Part shown: in pieces, positions 13,888 to 20,248 of the stretch
Layout of the letters: every line of letters starts with the position of its first letter
How positions within the stretch are numbered: the first letter of the stretch is position 1
Source of the DNA: JALZIF01 sp964584905
GTDB taxonomy: Bacteria > Gemmatimonadota > Gemmatimonadetes > Gemmatimonadales > Gemmatimonadaceae
Assembly: GCA_964584905.1 (NCBI GenBank)
Contig: CAZPCC010000062.1
Span: 1 to 20,248 of the forward strand
Direction: 5' to 3'
Length of the DNA stretch: 20,248 bases
Program-made: the position numbers and the translations under genes
Notes under the pieces: generated by a model
What the model saw: the letters and a program-made list of their open reading frames with translations, nothing else
The model's database searches: none
Told to the model about the DNA's origin: nothing

Positions 13888-15153
13888 TCACTCATGCCGG
13901 ATTGCGTCGATTGGCGATAGACGGGCGGCTCGAAGGGCGGGGTAGAGGCCGAATATGAGCCCAATCATCACGGCCGCGGTCATCGCGACGAGGAGAGTCC
14001 CCCAGGTAAATGCGGCCTCGAGGGGCGCACCGGCGGCACGCGCGCGGATGAGCGCCGTGATGGCGAAAGCCGACCCGAGGCCTAACGCTGCGCCGAGAGC
14101 GCTCCCTGCGCCGGTGATTGCGACGGACTCTGCGAGAAACTGAAAGAGGACGTCGCGCGATCGGGCGCCGACGGCGCGGCGGATGCCGATCTCGCGCGTG
14201 CGCTCCGTGACCGCCGCAAGAAGTACGTTCATGATGCCGATGCCGCCCACCACGAGCGAGATTCCAGTGATGGCTCCCATGAAAAGCTTGAACAGCAAGA
14301 GCCCTTCCTGCGCCTGAGCGAGGCGGGCCGCCGAAGTTCTGATCGTCAGGCGGGGGTGCCATTCTCCGTACTGCTCGGTCAGCCAGGTCTCGGTAGTGGC
14401 CCGCACTGGTTCCATCCCTTCCAGCTCAGCCACCTCGATCATCAAGACCGGGGGGCGGGCATACGCGGTGCCTGACAGCACGCGAGCGGCAATGGTCAGA
14501 GGAACTGCTGCGGCAGGACCAGCCTCCTGATCGCCATTATCCACCAGCACTCCCACGACCAGGAGTGGAACACCGTTCGTAAGGATGCTATCTCCCGCCA
14601 GTGCCGTCGGGTCGTTAGGCGAGAGGTGCGCGGCGAGGGCGGCGTTGGCTACGATGACGGCTGCGCTGTCCTGCACGTCCGCATCCGTCAGAAATCGCCC
14701 GGCTGCCAGGCGTTGCTCAAACATGACCGCTGCGGAGGGGAGCGTGGCGATGAGCATCGCGGCCGTAGAGTTGGTGCCGCGTTCCAGCATGGCGCCGCCT
14801 TGCTGCATCACGGTGACCACCGCGCCATCGAGGCGCCGGGCCAGGGCGGTCGCGTCGGCGGCACCGAGCTCGATTACATCGTTGCGCGGTACCGCAATGC
14901 CGTTTTCCACTCGCGTGACCACCGGCGTGACGCTCATCGACTGCAGATCGGTGGTTCCCGAGATCTGCCGCCGTGCATACTCCTCCATTCCGTCTCCCAC
15001 CGACAGCACCGCTACAAGCGATGCAACGCCGATGATTATGCCGAGCGTGGAAAGGACGGTGCGAAGGGGATTGGCGCCCAGGGTACGCACCCCGGTCGCG
15101 ACTGCACTCGCAAGGGCGGATGCCGATGAGGCGGTGGTTGGGCGATTTGGCAT
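13888..15153 (-). CDS. MacB/FtsX-type ABC transporter permease
   Basis: A 421-residue inner-membrane permease of the MacB family, which exports macrolides, peptides or lipoproteins together with an ATPase. It has the standard layout: an N-terminal helix with the motif NPLRTVLSTLGIIIGVASLVAV (about 28-50; key LRxxLxxLGIxIG), a large periplasmic domain (about 55-275), then three C-terminal helices including GGIGIMNVLLAAVTERTREIGIRRAVGA (key residues REIGIRRAxGA). It ends in YPALRAARLSPIDAIRHE, a typical family terminus. The start is ATG at 15151-15153 without a good Shine-Dalgarno. No ATPase or membrane-fusion partner is next to it; the upstream gene on the same strand is a 79-residue unknown. 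Whether it exports anything or acts in signalling is open. Confidence 0.92.
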   Translation of the reverse strand: MPNRPTTASSASALASAVATGVRTLGANPLRTVLSTLGIIIGVASLVAVLSVGDGMEEYARRQISGTTDLQSMSVTPVVTRVENGIAVPRNDVIELGAADATALARRLDGAVVTVMQQGGAMLERGTNSTAAMLIATLPSAAVMFEQRLAAGRFLTDADVQDSAAVIVANAALAAHLSPNDPTALAGDSILTNGVPLLVVGVLVDNGDQEAGPAAAVPLTIAARVLSGTAYARPPVLMIEVAELEGMEPVRATTETWLTEQYGEWHPRLTIRTSAARLAQAQEGLLLFKLFMGAITGISLVVGGIGIMNVLLAAVTERTREIGIRRAVGARSRDVLFQFLAESVAITGAGSALGAALGLGSAFAITALIRARAAGAPLEAAFTWGTLLVAMTAAVMIGLIFGLYPALRAARLSPIDAIRHE

Positions 15154-15243
15154 GTTGAGGGCGAAGGTCTGCAGACCCTTACGCAGGGAAACTGCGTCGG
15201 ATTCAGCCTAAAGCCGCACGGGTCTTAAATTTCCGCGTGCCGA

Positions 15244-15306
15244 GGGACGCGGGACGCGCGACGCGGGAATCGGGAATCGGGAATCGGGAATCGGGAATCG
15301 GGAATC
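15244..15306. repeat. Nine-unit 7-base array (GGGACGC x2, GCGACGC, GGGAATC x6)
   Basis: Nine contiguous 7-base units: GGGACGC (15244-15257, two copies), GCGACGC (15258-15264) and six perfect GGGAATC (15265-15306). Six GGG runs spaced by AATC give a clear G-quadruplex pattern on the plus strand. It begins seven bases beyond the stop of the 79-residue unknown and lies in the 159-base gap before the MacB-type gene. Confidence 0.95.
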
Positions 15307-15312
15307 CCGCAA

Positions 15313-15552
15313 CTACCGGTTCCCGTACGCCAGTCCATCCATCAGCTCGGCGAAACGTGTCCACGAGACGCGCTTGCGGAGCTGTCGCTTGCCGCCGCGC
15401 CAGTACAGCGAACCACGGCCGATCTCCAGATCGCCCACTTTCTCGCTGCGCGCGTAGATCTCGAGGTGCAGAGAAGTGCCCGCCTTGGTCAGCTCGTGAA
15501 CTGTCAGGGCGGCGCGTACGGCGTGTTTTCGTTCCCGTTTGCGTGGAGGCAT
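15313..15552 (-). CDS. Small basic protein, unknown (79 aa)
   Basis: I do not recognise this family. The protein starts with a basic stretch (PPRKRERKHAVR), followed by probable beta strands (SLHLEIYARSEKVGDLEIGRGSLYWRGG, key GxLxIGRGSxxW pattern) and a short helix (SWTRFAELMDGL). The alternating hydrophobic pattern and Gly/Trp positions look like a real folded domain. The final residues YGNR and the TAG stop fall at the edge of the repeat array, as in two other genes here. The start is ATG at 15550-15552; the RBS is weak. It is upstream of, and on the same strand as, the MacB-type permease. Confidence 0.65.
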   Translation of the reverse strand: MPPRKRERKHAVRAALTVHELTKAGTSLHLEIYARSEKVGDLEIGRGSLYWRGGKRQLRKRVSWTRFAELMDGLAYGNR

Positions 15553-15632
15553 GTGCGGTTATGTCAGAGGGTCGGATAAATAAAGTGTGAAGGGATCGAT
15601 CTATCGGCAGGAGCGCAAACGTATTGCTTGAC

Positions 15633-15653
15633 GTTTCCCGTTTCCCATTTCCC
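15633..15653. repeat. GTTTCCC 7-base array
   Basis: GTTTCCC, GTTTCCC and ATTTCCC (15633-15653), followed by a partial TTCCCGT. It sits in the 253-base gap between the divergent 79-residue unknown and the barrel protein. A TTGACG just upstream has no matching -10. Confidence 0.75.
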
Positions 15654-15794
15654 TTCCCGTTACGCCGCAACACGCGAATCGCAATCTATGCTCAGGCGCC
15701 CGGTGAATGCATGCAGGGGCCTCTGGCGCCGTCGTGCGGGCTCCCGCAGCTTCCCGGTACGGGTCCAACCGTGCCGTCTTCCGTGCGACCGCCC

Positions 15795-15800
15795 AGGAGG
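15795..15800 (+). promoter_or_regulatory. Shine-Dalgarno deciding the barrel protein start
   Basis: A perfect AGGAGG, 5 bases before ATG 15806, selects this start over the in-frame ATG at 15707, which would put 33 extra residues ahead of the signal peptide. Confidence 0.85.
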
Positions 15801-15805
15801 TGGTT

Positions 15806-16441
15806 ATGCAGATTAGCCGCAGGCTCCTCATCGCGTTCTGCTCGCTCATCGCCTTTTCCGTACCTTCGCATGCATGGGCGCAGAATTTCAGCATCTCCCC
15901 GGAGATCGGGTTCTACATACCGACGGAAAATCTCGTCGAGATCGCGAATGGCACGGCGGGTGAGCTCGAAGCCGGACCATCCTTCGGACTGCGTCTGGGA
16001 ATCGGGTTAGGCAGGCGCGTCTCGCTGAGCGTGGGCGGAGCATATGTACCGACCACTTTCGAGTTTAGCCAGAGTGGCGGTCCGGTGACCGAACGGGATG
16101 CCCGTCTGTTCACCGGCGCCGGGATGCTGGTGCTCTACCTCATTCCACCCAGCAGCCCGCTCTCCATCTTCTTGAATGGAGGCGTCGGCGTGATCAGCCG
16201 TGGTGGCGTGGCGTTCACTGATGACTCGGAAAACACTGACGTCTCCGGTGTGTTCGGCGGCGGAGCAAGCATTCGCCTCGGCGGTCTCGCGGTAACGGCC
16301 GGAGCCGATGCCTACAGCTACAAGGCCACGTATGAAGGTACGACCGCTATCACCAGTGAGGTGACGCAGCTCGACATCAACTTGCGGCTGGGACTCGGAG
16401 TGCCGTTCGGTGGCGGCAGCCCGATGGGGAGACAGCGTTAG
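15806..16441 (+). CDS. Outer-membrane beta-barrel protein (211 aa)
   Basis: A predicted secreted beta-barrel protein of the OmpA/OmpW-like small-barrel type. The first 27 residues are a signal peptide (MQISRR, hydrophobic core, SHAWA cleavage before Q). The mature part is a series of amphipathic strands rich in Gly and aromatic residues: FSISPEIGFYIP, GPSFGLRLGIGLG, VSLSVGGAYVP, LFTGAGMLVLYLI, LSIFLNGGVGVI, VFGGGASIRLGGLAVTAGADAYSY and LDINLRLGLGVPF. This suggests about eight strands. The start is fixed by AGGAGG. It converges on the permease gene, only 24 bases away, with no obvious terminator. Substrate or function cannot be read from sequence. Confidence 0.85.
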   Translation: MQISRRLLIAFCSLIAFSVPSHAWAQNFSISPEIGFYIPTENLVEIANGTAGELEAGPSFGLRLGIGLGRRVSLSVGGAYVPTTFEFSQSGGPVTERDARLFTGAGMLVLYLIPPSSPLSIFLNGGVGVISRGGVAFTDDSENTDVSGVFGGGASIRLGGLAVTAGADAYSYKATYEGTTAITSEVTQLDINLRLGLGVPFGGGSPMGRQR

Positions 16442-16465
16442 AAACGATGCCAGGCCGCGGTAATC

Positions 16466-17386
16466 CTACTCCACCCGCACCCGCGGATCCGCCTTGGCGT
16501 AAAGCAGATCAACGATGAGGTTCACCATGACGAAAACCACCGACATGAACAGGATCGTCCCCTGAATCGCCGGCAGGTCCCGCCTGGCGATTGCGTTCAC
16601 CACATAACGTCCAAGCCCTGGCCAGCCGAACACAGTCTCGGTCAGGATACTCCCGGTCAGGTAGTATCCGAAATCCAGGCCGAGGACGGTCAGCACCGGG
16701 ATCAGCGCATTGCGCAACGCGTGGTGCCCGACCACCGACCGCTCCGGAAGACCCTTCGCTCTGGCGGTACGCACGAAATCGCTTCCCAGCACCTCGAGCA
16801 TCGCCGAGCGGGTCATGCGCGCCAGAAAGGCGATCGAGCGAGATCCTAACGTTACCGCTGGCAGAATCAGAAAGATCAACCCTCCGTAGCCCGAGGGAGG
16901 CAGCCAGCGCAGGGTGATGGCGAACAGAAAAATGAGGAGCAGTCCCACCCAGTACACGGGAAAGCTGATGCCGAGGTAGGCGCCGACCATAGCGAACCTG
17001 TCCGTCCATCCGCCGGGGCGCCGCGCACTCAATACCCCGATCGTTATGCCGATCGTCGACGCCAGCAGCATCGCCGCCATCGCGAGCTGCAGGGTTTTGG
17101 GAAAACGCTCGGCGATGTCGTCGACGATCGGCCGGCCGGTGATGTAGCTGTTGCCAAGGTCTCCACGCAGCACGCCGCCGGCGTAGTGGCCGAACTGCAC
17201 GTACAGCGGATCATCGAGCCGCAGCTCGGCGCGAAGTCGGGCAATGGTCGCCGCATCCGCGCGCTCACCCACCATCTCGAGAACCGGGTCACCGGGCGCG
17301 ACGTAGAGCAGCAGAAACACCACCACCAGCACGCCACCGAGGGTCGGGATGGCGAGGAGCAGGCGGCGGAGGAGGAAGGCTTTCAC
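16466..17386 (-). CDS. ABC transporter permease, DppB/OppB type
   Basis: A 306-residue inner-membrane permease of the dipeptide/oligopeptide/nickel family. It has an N-terminal helix (LLRRLLLAIPTLGGVLVVVF), the typical APGDPV segment and five further helices. The cytoplasmic EAA loop is RTARAKGLPE, which contacts the ATPase, followed by ALRNALIPVLTVLGLDFG and GWPGLGRYVVNAI. I chose GTG at 17384-17386. The longer reading to 17470 would add 28 residues translated from repeat units (FPIADSQFP), and 306 residues is the usual length. The start has no Shine-Dalgarno; the repeat arm ends just before it. The substrate-binding gene lies upstream, but no second permease (DppC) or ATPase genes follow. 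The next gene is a barrel protein on the other strand. Confidence 0.9.
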   Translation of the reverse strand: MKAFLLRRLLLAIPTLGGVLVVVFLLLYVAPGDPVLEMVGERADAATIARLRAELRLDDPLYVQFGHYAGGVLRGDLGNSYITGRPIVDDIAERFPKTLQLAMAAMLLASTIGITIGVLSARRPGGWTDRFAMVGAYLGISFPVYWVGLLLIFLFAITLRWLPPSGYGGLIFLILPAVTLGSRSIAFLARMTRSAMLEVLGSDFVRTARAKGLPERSVVGHHALRNALIPVLTVLGLDFGYYLTGSILTETVFGWPGLGRYVVNAIARRDLPAIQGTILFMSVVFVMVNLIVDLLYAKADPRVRVE

Positions 17387-17390
17387 GGTC

Positions 17391-17527
17391 GGGAATTGGG
17401 AATCGGCAATCGGGAATCGGGGTGATCCTCTCGATTCGGATAGACTCTGTCGTTGATGAGAGCTCGGCACATTGGTCGCGATGCCTCGTCGAAGGCAGCG
17501 ATTCCCGATTCCCTATTACCGATTCCC
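17391..17527. repeat. Paired 7-base repeat arms, 4+4 units (junction element 2)
   Basis: Four units on the plus strand (GGGAATT, GGGAATC, GGCAATC, GGGAATC, 17391-17418), a spacer of 81 bases, then four inverted units (GATTCCC, GATTCCC, TATTACC, GATTCCC, 17500-17527). The layout equals element 1, including the deviant third unit of the second arm, which holds the TAA stop of the binding-protein gene (17516-17518). The first arm ends four bases before the GTG start of the permease gene. The spacer is unrelated to that of element 1. Confidence 0.9.
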
Positions 17528-19087
17528 GATCAAAGCCTCCGTCCACCGCTCACCGGTAAAGATCACCGGAGCCCGGAAGCCGCTGATCCATGGCTGTACG
17601 GCATACAAATCATCGTAGAAAAACAGGAACACCATCGGCGCGTCGGCGAAGGCGAACGCATCGGCCTCTCGATAGAGCTCCTGGCGTCTCGAGCTGTCGG
17701 ACTCGACTCGTGAGGCGCTAACCAGGCTGTCGAACGTCGGATTGTCGTAAAATGAGACGTTGGCGCCGTTCTGCCCGGCATTGTCGCCGTGCAGCAGCGG
17801 AAAGAGGAAGTTCTCGGCGTCCGGATAGTCGGCGTACCAGTCCTTGAGCACCATGTCCGTCTCACCGTTGCGGGCGGCGGCACGCATCGCGGCTGCCTCA
17901 CGCTGCACCAGCGTCACGCGAAATCCCGCGTCGCGCAGATATGCCTGGATCGCTTCGGCGACGTTCGTGAACGCCGCGTCCTGCGAGTGCCAGAGCTGGA
18001 GGTCGATGCCGTCGGGATGGCCCGCCTCCGCCAACAGCTGCCTGGCCCGGGCGAGATCATGGCCGTAGGGCGCACGCGTCGTGTCGGCGCCAGTGAGGGA
18101 AGGAGGTATCACTCCCGCGGCGAGCCGGCCGCGACCGCCGATCAGCGCATTCACGATACTCTGGACATCGATGGCATAGTTCAGTGCCCGGCGTACGCGC
18201 GGATCGCGGAGCGGGCCTCGCGTAACGTTGATCCCTACGTACCAGAGTCGCAGCGCCGGTACCGACACGACCTCGGCACGGTCGCCAGGGCCGCCGGACT
18301 CCTGCCAACGCCGCGACTCCGATTCCGGCACATACAGCAAATCGACATTCCCCGACTCGAACTCGGCGACCGCGGTGCTCGGTTCGGGAATGATCCGTGC
18401 TAGCAGGGAATCGGTCGCGGGAGCGCCATCCCAATAGTCCGGGTTGCCGGCGAATAGCAGATAATCGTCGTGGCGCCACTCTATCAGGCGCCACGGTCCA
18501 GTACCGACCGGTCGTTCGCCGAAGTTCGTCGGAATCGAATCGGGAACGATTGCGGCGACCGGCATCGCTACCAGAGTGGGGAAGATTGCCAGCGGTTGAG
18601 TGAGCGTGACGACCACCGTACTGTCGTCGGGGGCGGACAGCCCCGAAACATTCGTCGCACGCCGGTCCGCAAAATCGCTTGCGCCGGCGATGGCGGAGAG
18701 CATTGAGGCTCCGCCGCTCCGGGTCGTGGGATCGAGCACCCGCTGCCAGCTCCGGACTACGTGACGGGCAACGAAAGGCGTTCCGTCGTGGAACTTTACG
18801 CCGCGGCGGAGGTGAAATGTGTACGTGCGCCCATCGGGCGAAACGTCCCACCGCTCCGCCAAGTTCGGTTCCAGCCTGGCGTCAGGAGTGAAGCGGGTAA
18901 GACCATCGAAGACGTAGCTGACCGCACGGCCAGTCGGCACGTCGGTGGCCTGTGCCGGATCGAGCGATCGTGGATCGTACCGGTCACGAGAATCGATCAG
19001 GGTGTTTCGTGCGGGGACGTCATCGCGTCCGCCGCAGGCGATCGCGCCGGTCAGCGTGAGCAGAGCGAGAGTTCGGCGGATCGGCAT
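17516..19087 (-). CDS. Peptide-type ABC substrate-binding lipoprotein (SBP family 5)
   Basis: A 523-residue binding lipoprotein of the DppA/OppA family that would deliver peptides or other solutes to the ABC permease. The N-terminus is a signal with lipobox AIAC (Cys18). Family motifs include RSLDPAQATDVPTG, LAERWDVSPDGRTYTFHLRRGVKFHDGTPF (key residues W, SPDG, YTF, LR, V-KFHDGTP), VGTGPWRL and NPDYWDGAP. RVRRALNYAIDVQSIVNAL and the C-terminal KDWYADYPDAENFL complete it. The start is ATG at 19085-19087. The last residues IGNR and the TAA stop are formed by the repeat element, as in two other genes. It is the first gene of a two-gene unit with the permease. Ligand unknown. Confidence 0.92.
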   Translation of the reverse strand: MPIRRTLALLTLTGAIACGGRDDVPARNTLIDSRDRYDPRSLDPAQATDVPTGRAVSYVFDGLTRFTPDARLEPNLAERWDVSPDGRTYTFHLRRGVKFHDGTPFVARHVVRSWQRVLDPTTRSGGASMLSAIAGASDFADRRATNVSGLSAPDDSTVVVTLTQPLAIFPTLVAMPVAAIVPDSIPTNFGERPVGTGPWRLIEWRHDDYLLFAGNPDYWDGAPATDSLLARIIPEPSTAVAEFESGNVDLLYVPESESRRWQESGGPGDRAEVVSVPALRLWYVGINVTRGPLRDPRVRRALNYAIDVQSIVNALIGGRGRLAAGVIPPSLTGADTTRAPYGHDLARARQLLAEAGHPDGIDLQLWHSQDAAFTNVAEAIQAYLRDAGFRVTLVQREAAAMRAAARNGETDMVLKDWYADYPDAENFLFPLLHGDNAGQNGANVSFYDNPTFDSLVSASRVESDSSRRQELYREADAFAFADAPMVFLFFYDDLYAVQPWISGFRAPVIFTGERWTEALIGNR

Positions 19088-19119
19088 CGGTATACATTAG
19101 AGCGCGGGATCATGCAGCG

Positions 19120-19150
19120 TTGACACGCCGCATGGAGCGCGTGAACTTAT
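19120..19150 (+). promoter_or_regulatory. Candidate promoter of the receiver-GGDEF gene
   Basis: A perfect TTGACA (19120-19125) is followed by weak -10 candidates AACTTA or ACTTAT at 18-19 bases. The leader to TTG 19175 would be short. The 87-base gap is shared with the divergent binding-protein gene. Confidence 0.35.
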
Positions 19151-19174
19151 CTGTCTCTAAGGTGAGCGTCAACA

Positions 19175-20095
19175 TTGAGTTATCTGCTGGTCGTCGATGA
19201 CAATGAAGACATGCGGCTCATGGTTCGTGAAGTTCTCACGTCGGCAGGGCACGACGTGGAGACTGCGCATGACGGGCTGACTGCGCTTGCCTCGATCGAG
19301 GATCGCGAGCCCGATCTCATGGTGCTCGACCTCGCGATGCCGGGAATGTCGGGCATTGAGGTTTGCCGGGCGCTGAAGCGAAATCCGTTCAAGGCGCGGA
19401 TACCAATCCTGATGCTGACTGCGCGGTCGGAGATCGAGCACAAGGTGGCGGGATTCGAAGCCGGGGCCGACGACTACCTCCCCAAGCCTTTCGATCCGCG
19501 CGAGCTGCGATCACGCGTAGTGGCCATGCTCCGTCTGGTGCGGCGCGAGGGCGACCGCAATCCGACGAGCGGACTGCCTGGCGGCAAAGCCATCGAGGAG
19601 GAAATCGAACGGCGCGCGAAGGCCGGGGAACGCTTCGCCATCTGCTACATCGATCTCGACAACTTCAAGGCGTTTGCCGACAGCTTCGGATTCTCGACCG
19701 CCGACATCGTCATCCGTGACATGGGCGCGGCGATCGTGGACGTGGTCGCGCGCATTGGTGGTGCCCAGGATTTCGTGGGGCACATTGGAGGAGACGACTT
19801 CATCGTCGTCACGGATGCCGGACGAGCTGATTCAATCGCGCGTGAGGCGGCGACGCAGTTCCGGGACGTGGCGATCGGGGCCGTCGGTGAGCAGGCCGTT
19901 TCTGCCGGAAGCTTCATGGGAATCGATCGGGACGGGAGGGCGAAGGAATTCCCTATCGCCCGTCTGTCGGTCGCGGTGCTACTGGCCGAACCCGACCGGT
20001 GGGTTTCCACAGGGCACATTGGAGCATTGGCAGCGGAGGTGAAGCGGCGCGCCAAGCAGCGTGGTCCCGGCACCATCCTGGTGCAGGCAGTGTAG
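19175..20095 (+). CDS. Response regulator with degenerate GGDEF domain
   Basis: A 306-residue two-domain signalling protein. The receiver domain (about 1-120) is complete: acidic pair D8-D9, phosphoacceptor D52 in VLDLAMPG, T82 and K104 in LPKPF. The second domain (about 128-300) has the GGDEF-domain start TSGLPGGKAI, the metal-site strand CYIDLDNFKAFADSFGF and GGDDF (205-209) where active diguanylate cyclases have GG[DE]EF. The upstream inhibitory RxxD site is absent: the aligned residues are GAQD. It may therefore be an inactive or weak cyclase serving as a binding or output module. The start is TTG (19175-19177), preceded by AAGGTGAG (19159-19166), and the receiver's first strand begins at once. 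No histidine kinase partner is in the window. Confidence 0.88.
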   Translation: MSYLLVVDDNEDMRLMVREVLTSAGHDVETAHDGLTALASIEDREPDLMVLDLAMPGMSGIEVCRALKRNPFKARIPILMLTARSEIEHKVAGFEAGADDYLPKPFDPRELRSRVVAMLRLVRREGDRNPTSGLPGGKAIEEEIERRAKAGERFAICYIDLDNFKAFADSFGFSTADIVIRDMGAAIVDVVARIGGAQDFVGHIGGDDFIVVTDAGRADSIAREAATQFRDVAIGAVGEQAVSAGSFMGIDRDGRAKEFPIARLSVAVLLAEPDRWVSTGHIGALAAEVKRRAKQRGPGTILVQAV

Positions 20096-20099
20096 GAGC

Positions 20100-20248
20100 G
20101 AGGGGTCAGGGCTAGGGGTCAGGGACCAGGGGTCAGGGACTAGGGGCTCGCGGACCCTAGGCCCCCAGCCCCTAACCCCCAGCCCCTAACGCCCAGCCCC
20201 TGGCTCCCCAGCCCCTAGCCCCTAGCCCCTAGCCCCTAGCCCCTAGCC
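20100..20248. repeat. G-rich then C-rich 7-base array, cut by window end
   Basis: 20100-20147 is built of GGGGTCA / GGGACTA / GGGACCA units. 20155-20248 is built of C-rich units (AGCCCCT alternating with AACCCCC or similar), ending in five perfect CCCCTAG units (20212-20246). The halves are roughly complementary and could fold into a long imperfect hairpin; CTAGGG at 20140-20145 pairs with 20155-20160. It starts five bases after the response-regulator stop and continues past the window. Confidence 0.9.

Noticed and set aside
15244..15306. CRISPR array
   Set aside because: The units are 7 bases long and contiguous, with no spacers and no cas genes nearby.
17384..17470. Longer permease start at 17470
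   Set aside because: The added 28 residues are translated repeat units, and the first membrane helix is normally at the very N-terminus in this family.

Overview
The window is high-GC bacterial DNA that is densely coding, with most genes on the minus strand. It carries many intergenic arrays of G-rich 7-base repeats. Gene content (RpoD-like sigma factor, glcDEF, MurE, YgfZ, TrxR-like ferredoxin-NADP reductase, MacB/FtsX permease, outer-membrane barrel, lipoproteins) fits a Gram-negative environmental heterotroph. My best guess is a member of Gemmatimonadota, from the gene mix and the GGGAATC-type arrays. That is inference; no rRNA or other taxonomic marker lies in the window.

Layout. (1) Positions 1-907: the 5' end of a MurE-like ligase (minus, cut by the window edge), a divergent consensus-like promoter, a 59-residue Met-rich lipoprotein (plus) and a perfect 15-bp terminator hairpin. 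(2) 8268 down to 922: a seven-gene minus-strand operon, read as GspG-domain membrane protein, glcD, glcE, glcF, degenerate HAD protein, ygfZ, extended SDR. Five of its six junctions are overlaps, four of them 4-base NTGA overlaps. GlcDEF oxidises glycolate, and YgfZ is a known helper of Fe-S enzymes, so it may support the Fe-S subunit GlcF. The HAD protein sits where a phosphoglycolate phosphatase would be expected but has lost both catalytic aspartates. (3) 8370-9414: an RpoD/SigA-type sigma factor with a candidate promoter and a terminator. (4) 9564-12724: Ser/Thr kinase, PduO-type cobalamin adenosyltransferase, aroB and a 58-residue two-helix membrane protein, all minus. (5) 12775-13797: TrxR-like ferredoxin/flavodoxin-NADP+ reductase (plus), divergent from the kinase. 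(6) 13888-15552: MacB/FtsX permease and a 79-residue unknown (minus). (7) 15806-16441: outer-membrane beta-barrel protein (plus). (8) 16466-19087: oligopeptide-type ABC permease and its substrate-binding lipoprotein (minus), without the second permease or ATPases. (9) 19175-20095: receiver plus degenerate GGDEF protein (plus), followed by a G-rich/C-rich repeat array that runs off the window.

The most unusual signal is a repeat element rather than a gene. Two gene junctions (11526-11648 and 17391-17527) carry the same design: four 7-base GGGAATC-type units, a 65-81 base spacer of unrelated sequence, then four inverted units. In both, the upstream gene's TAA stop lies in the same deviant unit (GGTAATN), and the downstream gene starts with TTG or GTG a few bases beyond the far arm with no visible Shine-Dalgarno. 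Arrays elsewhere have different sequences but keep the 7-base period, and most have G-runs long enough for G-quadruplexes. Separately, the heptamer CCTAACG/CGTTAGG occurs ten times and mostly falls in genes as an in-frame Leu(TTA)-Gly or Pro-Asn pair.
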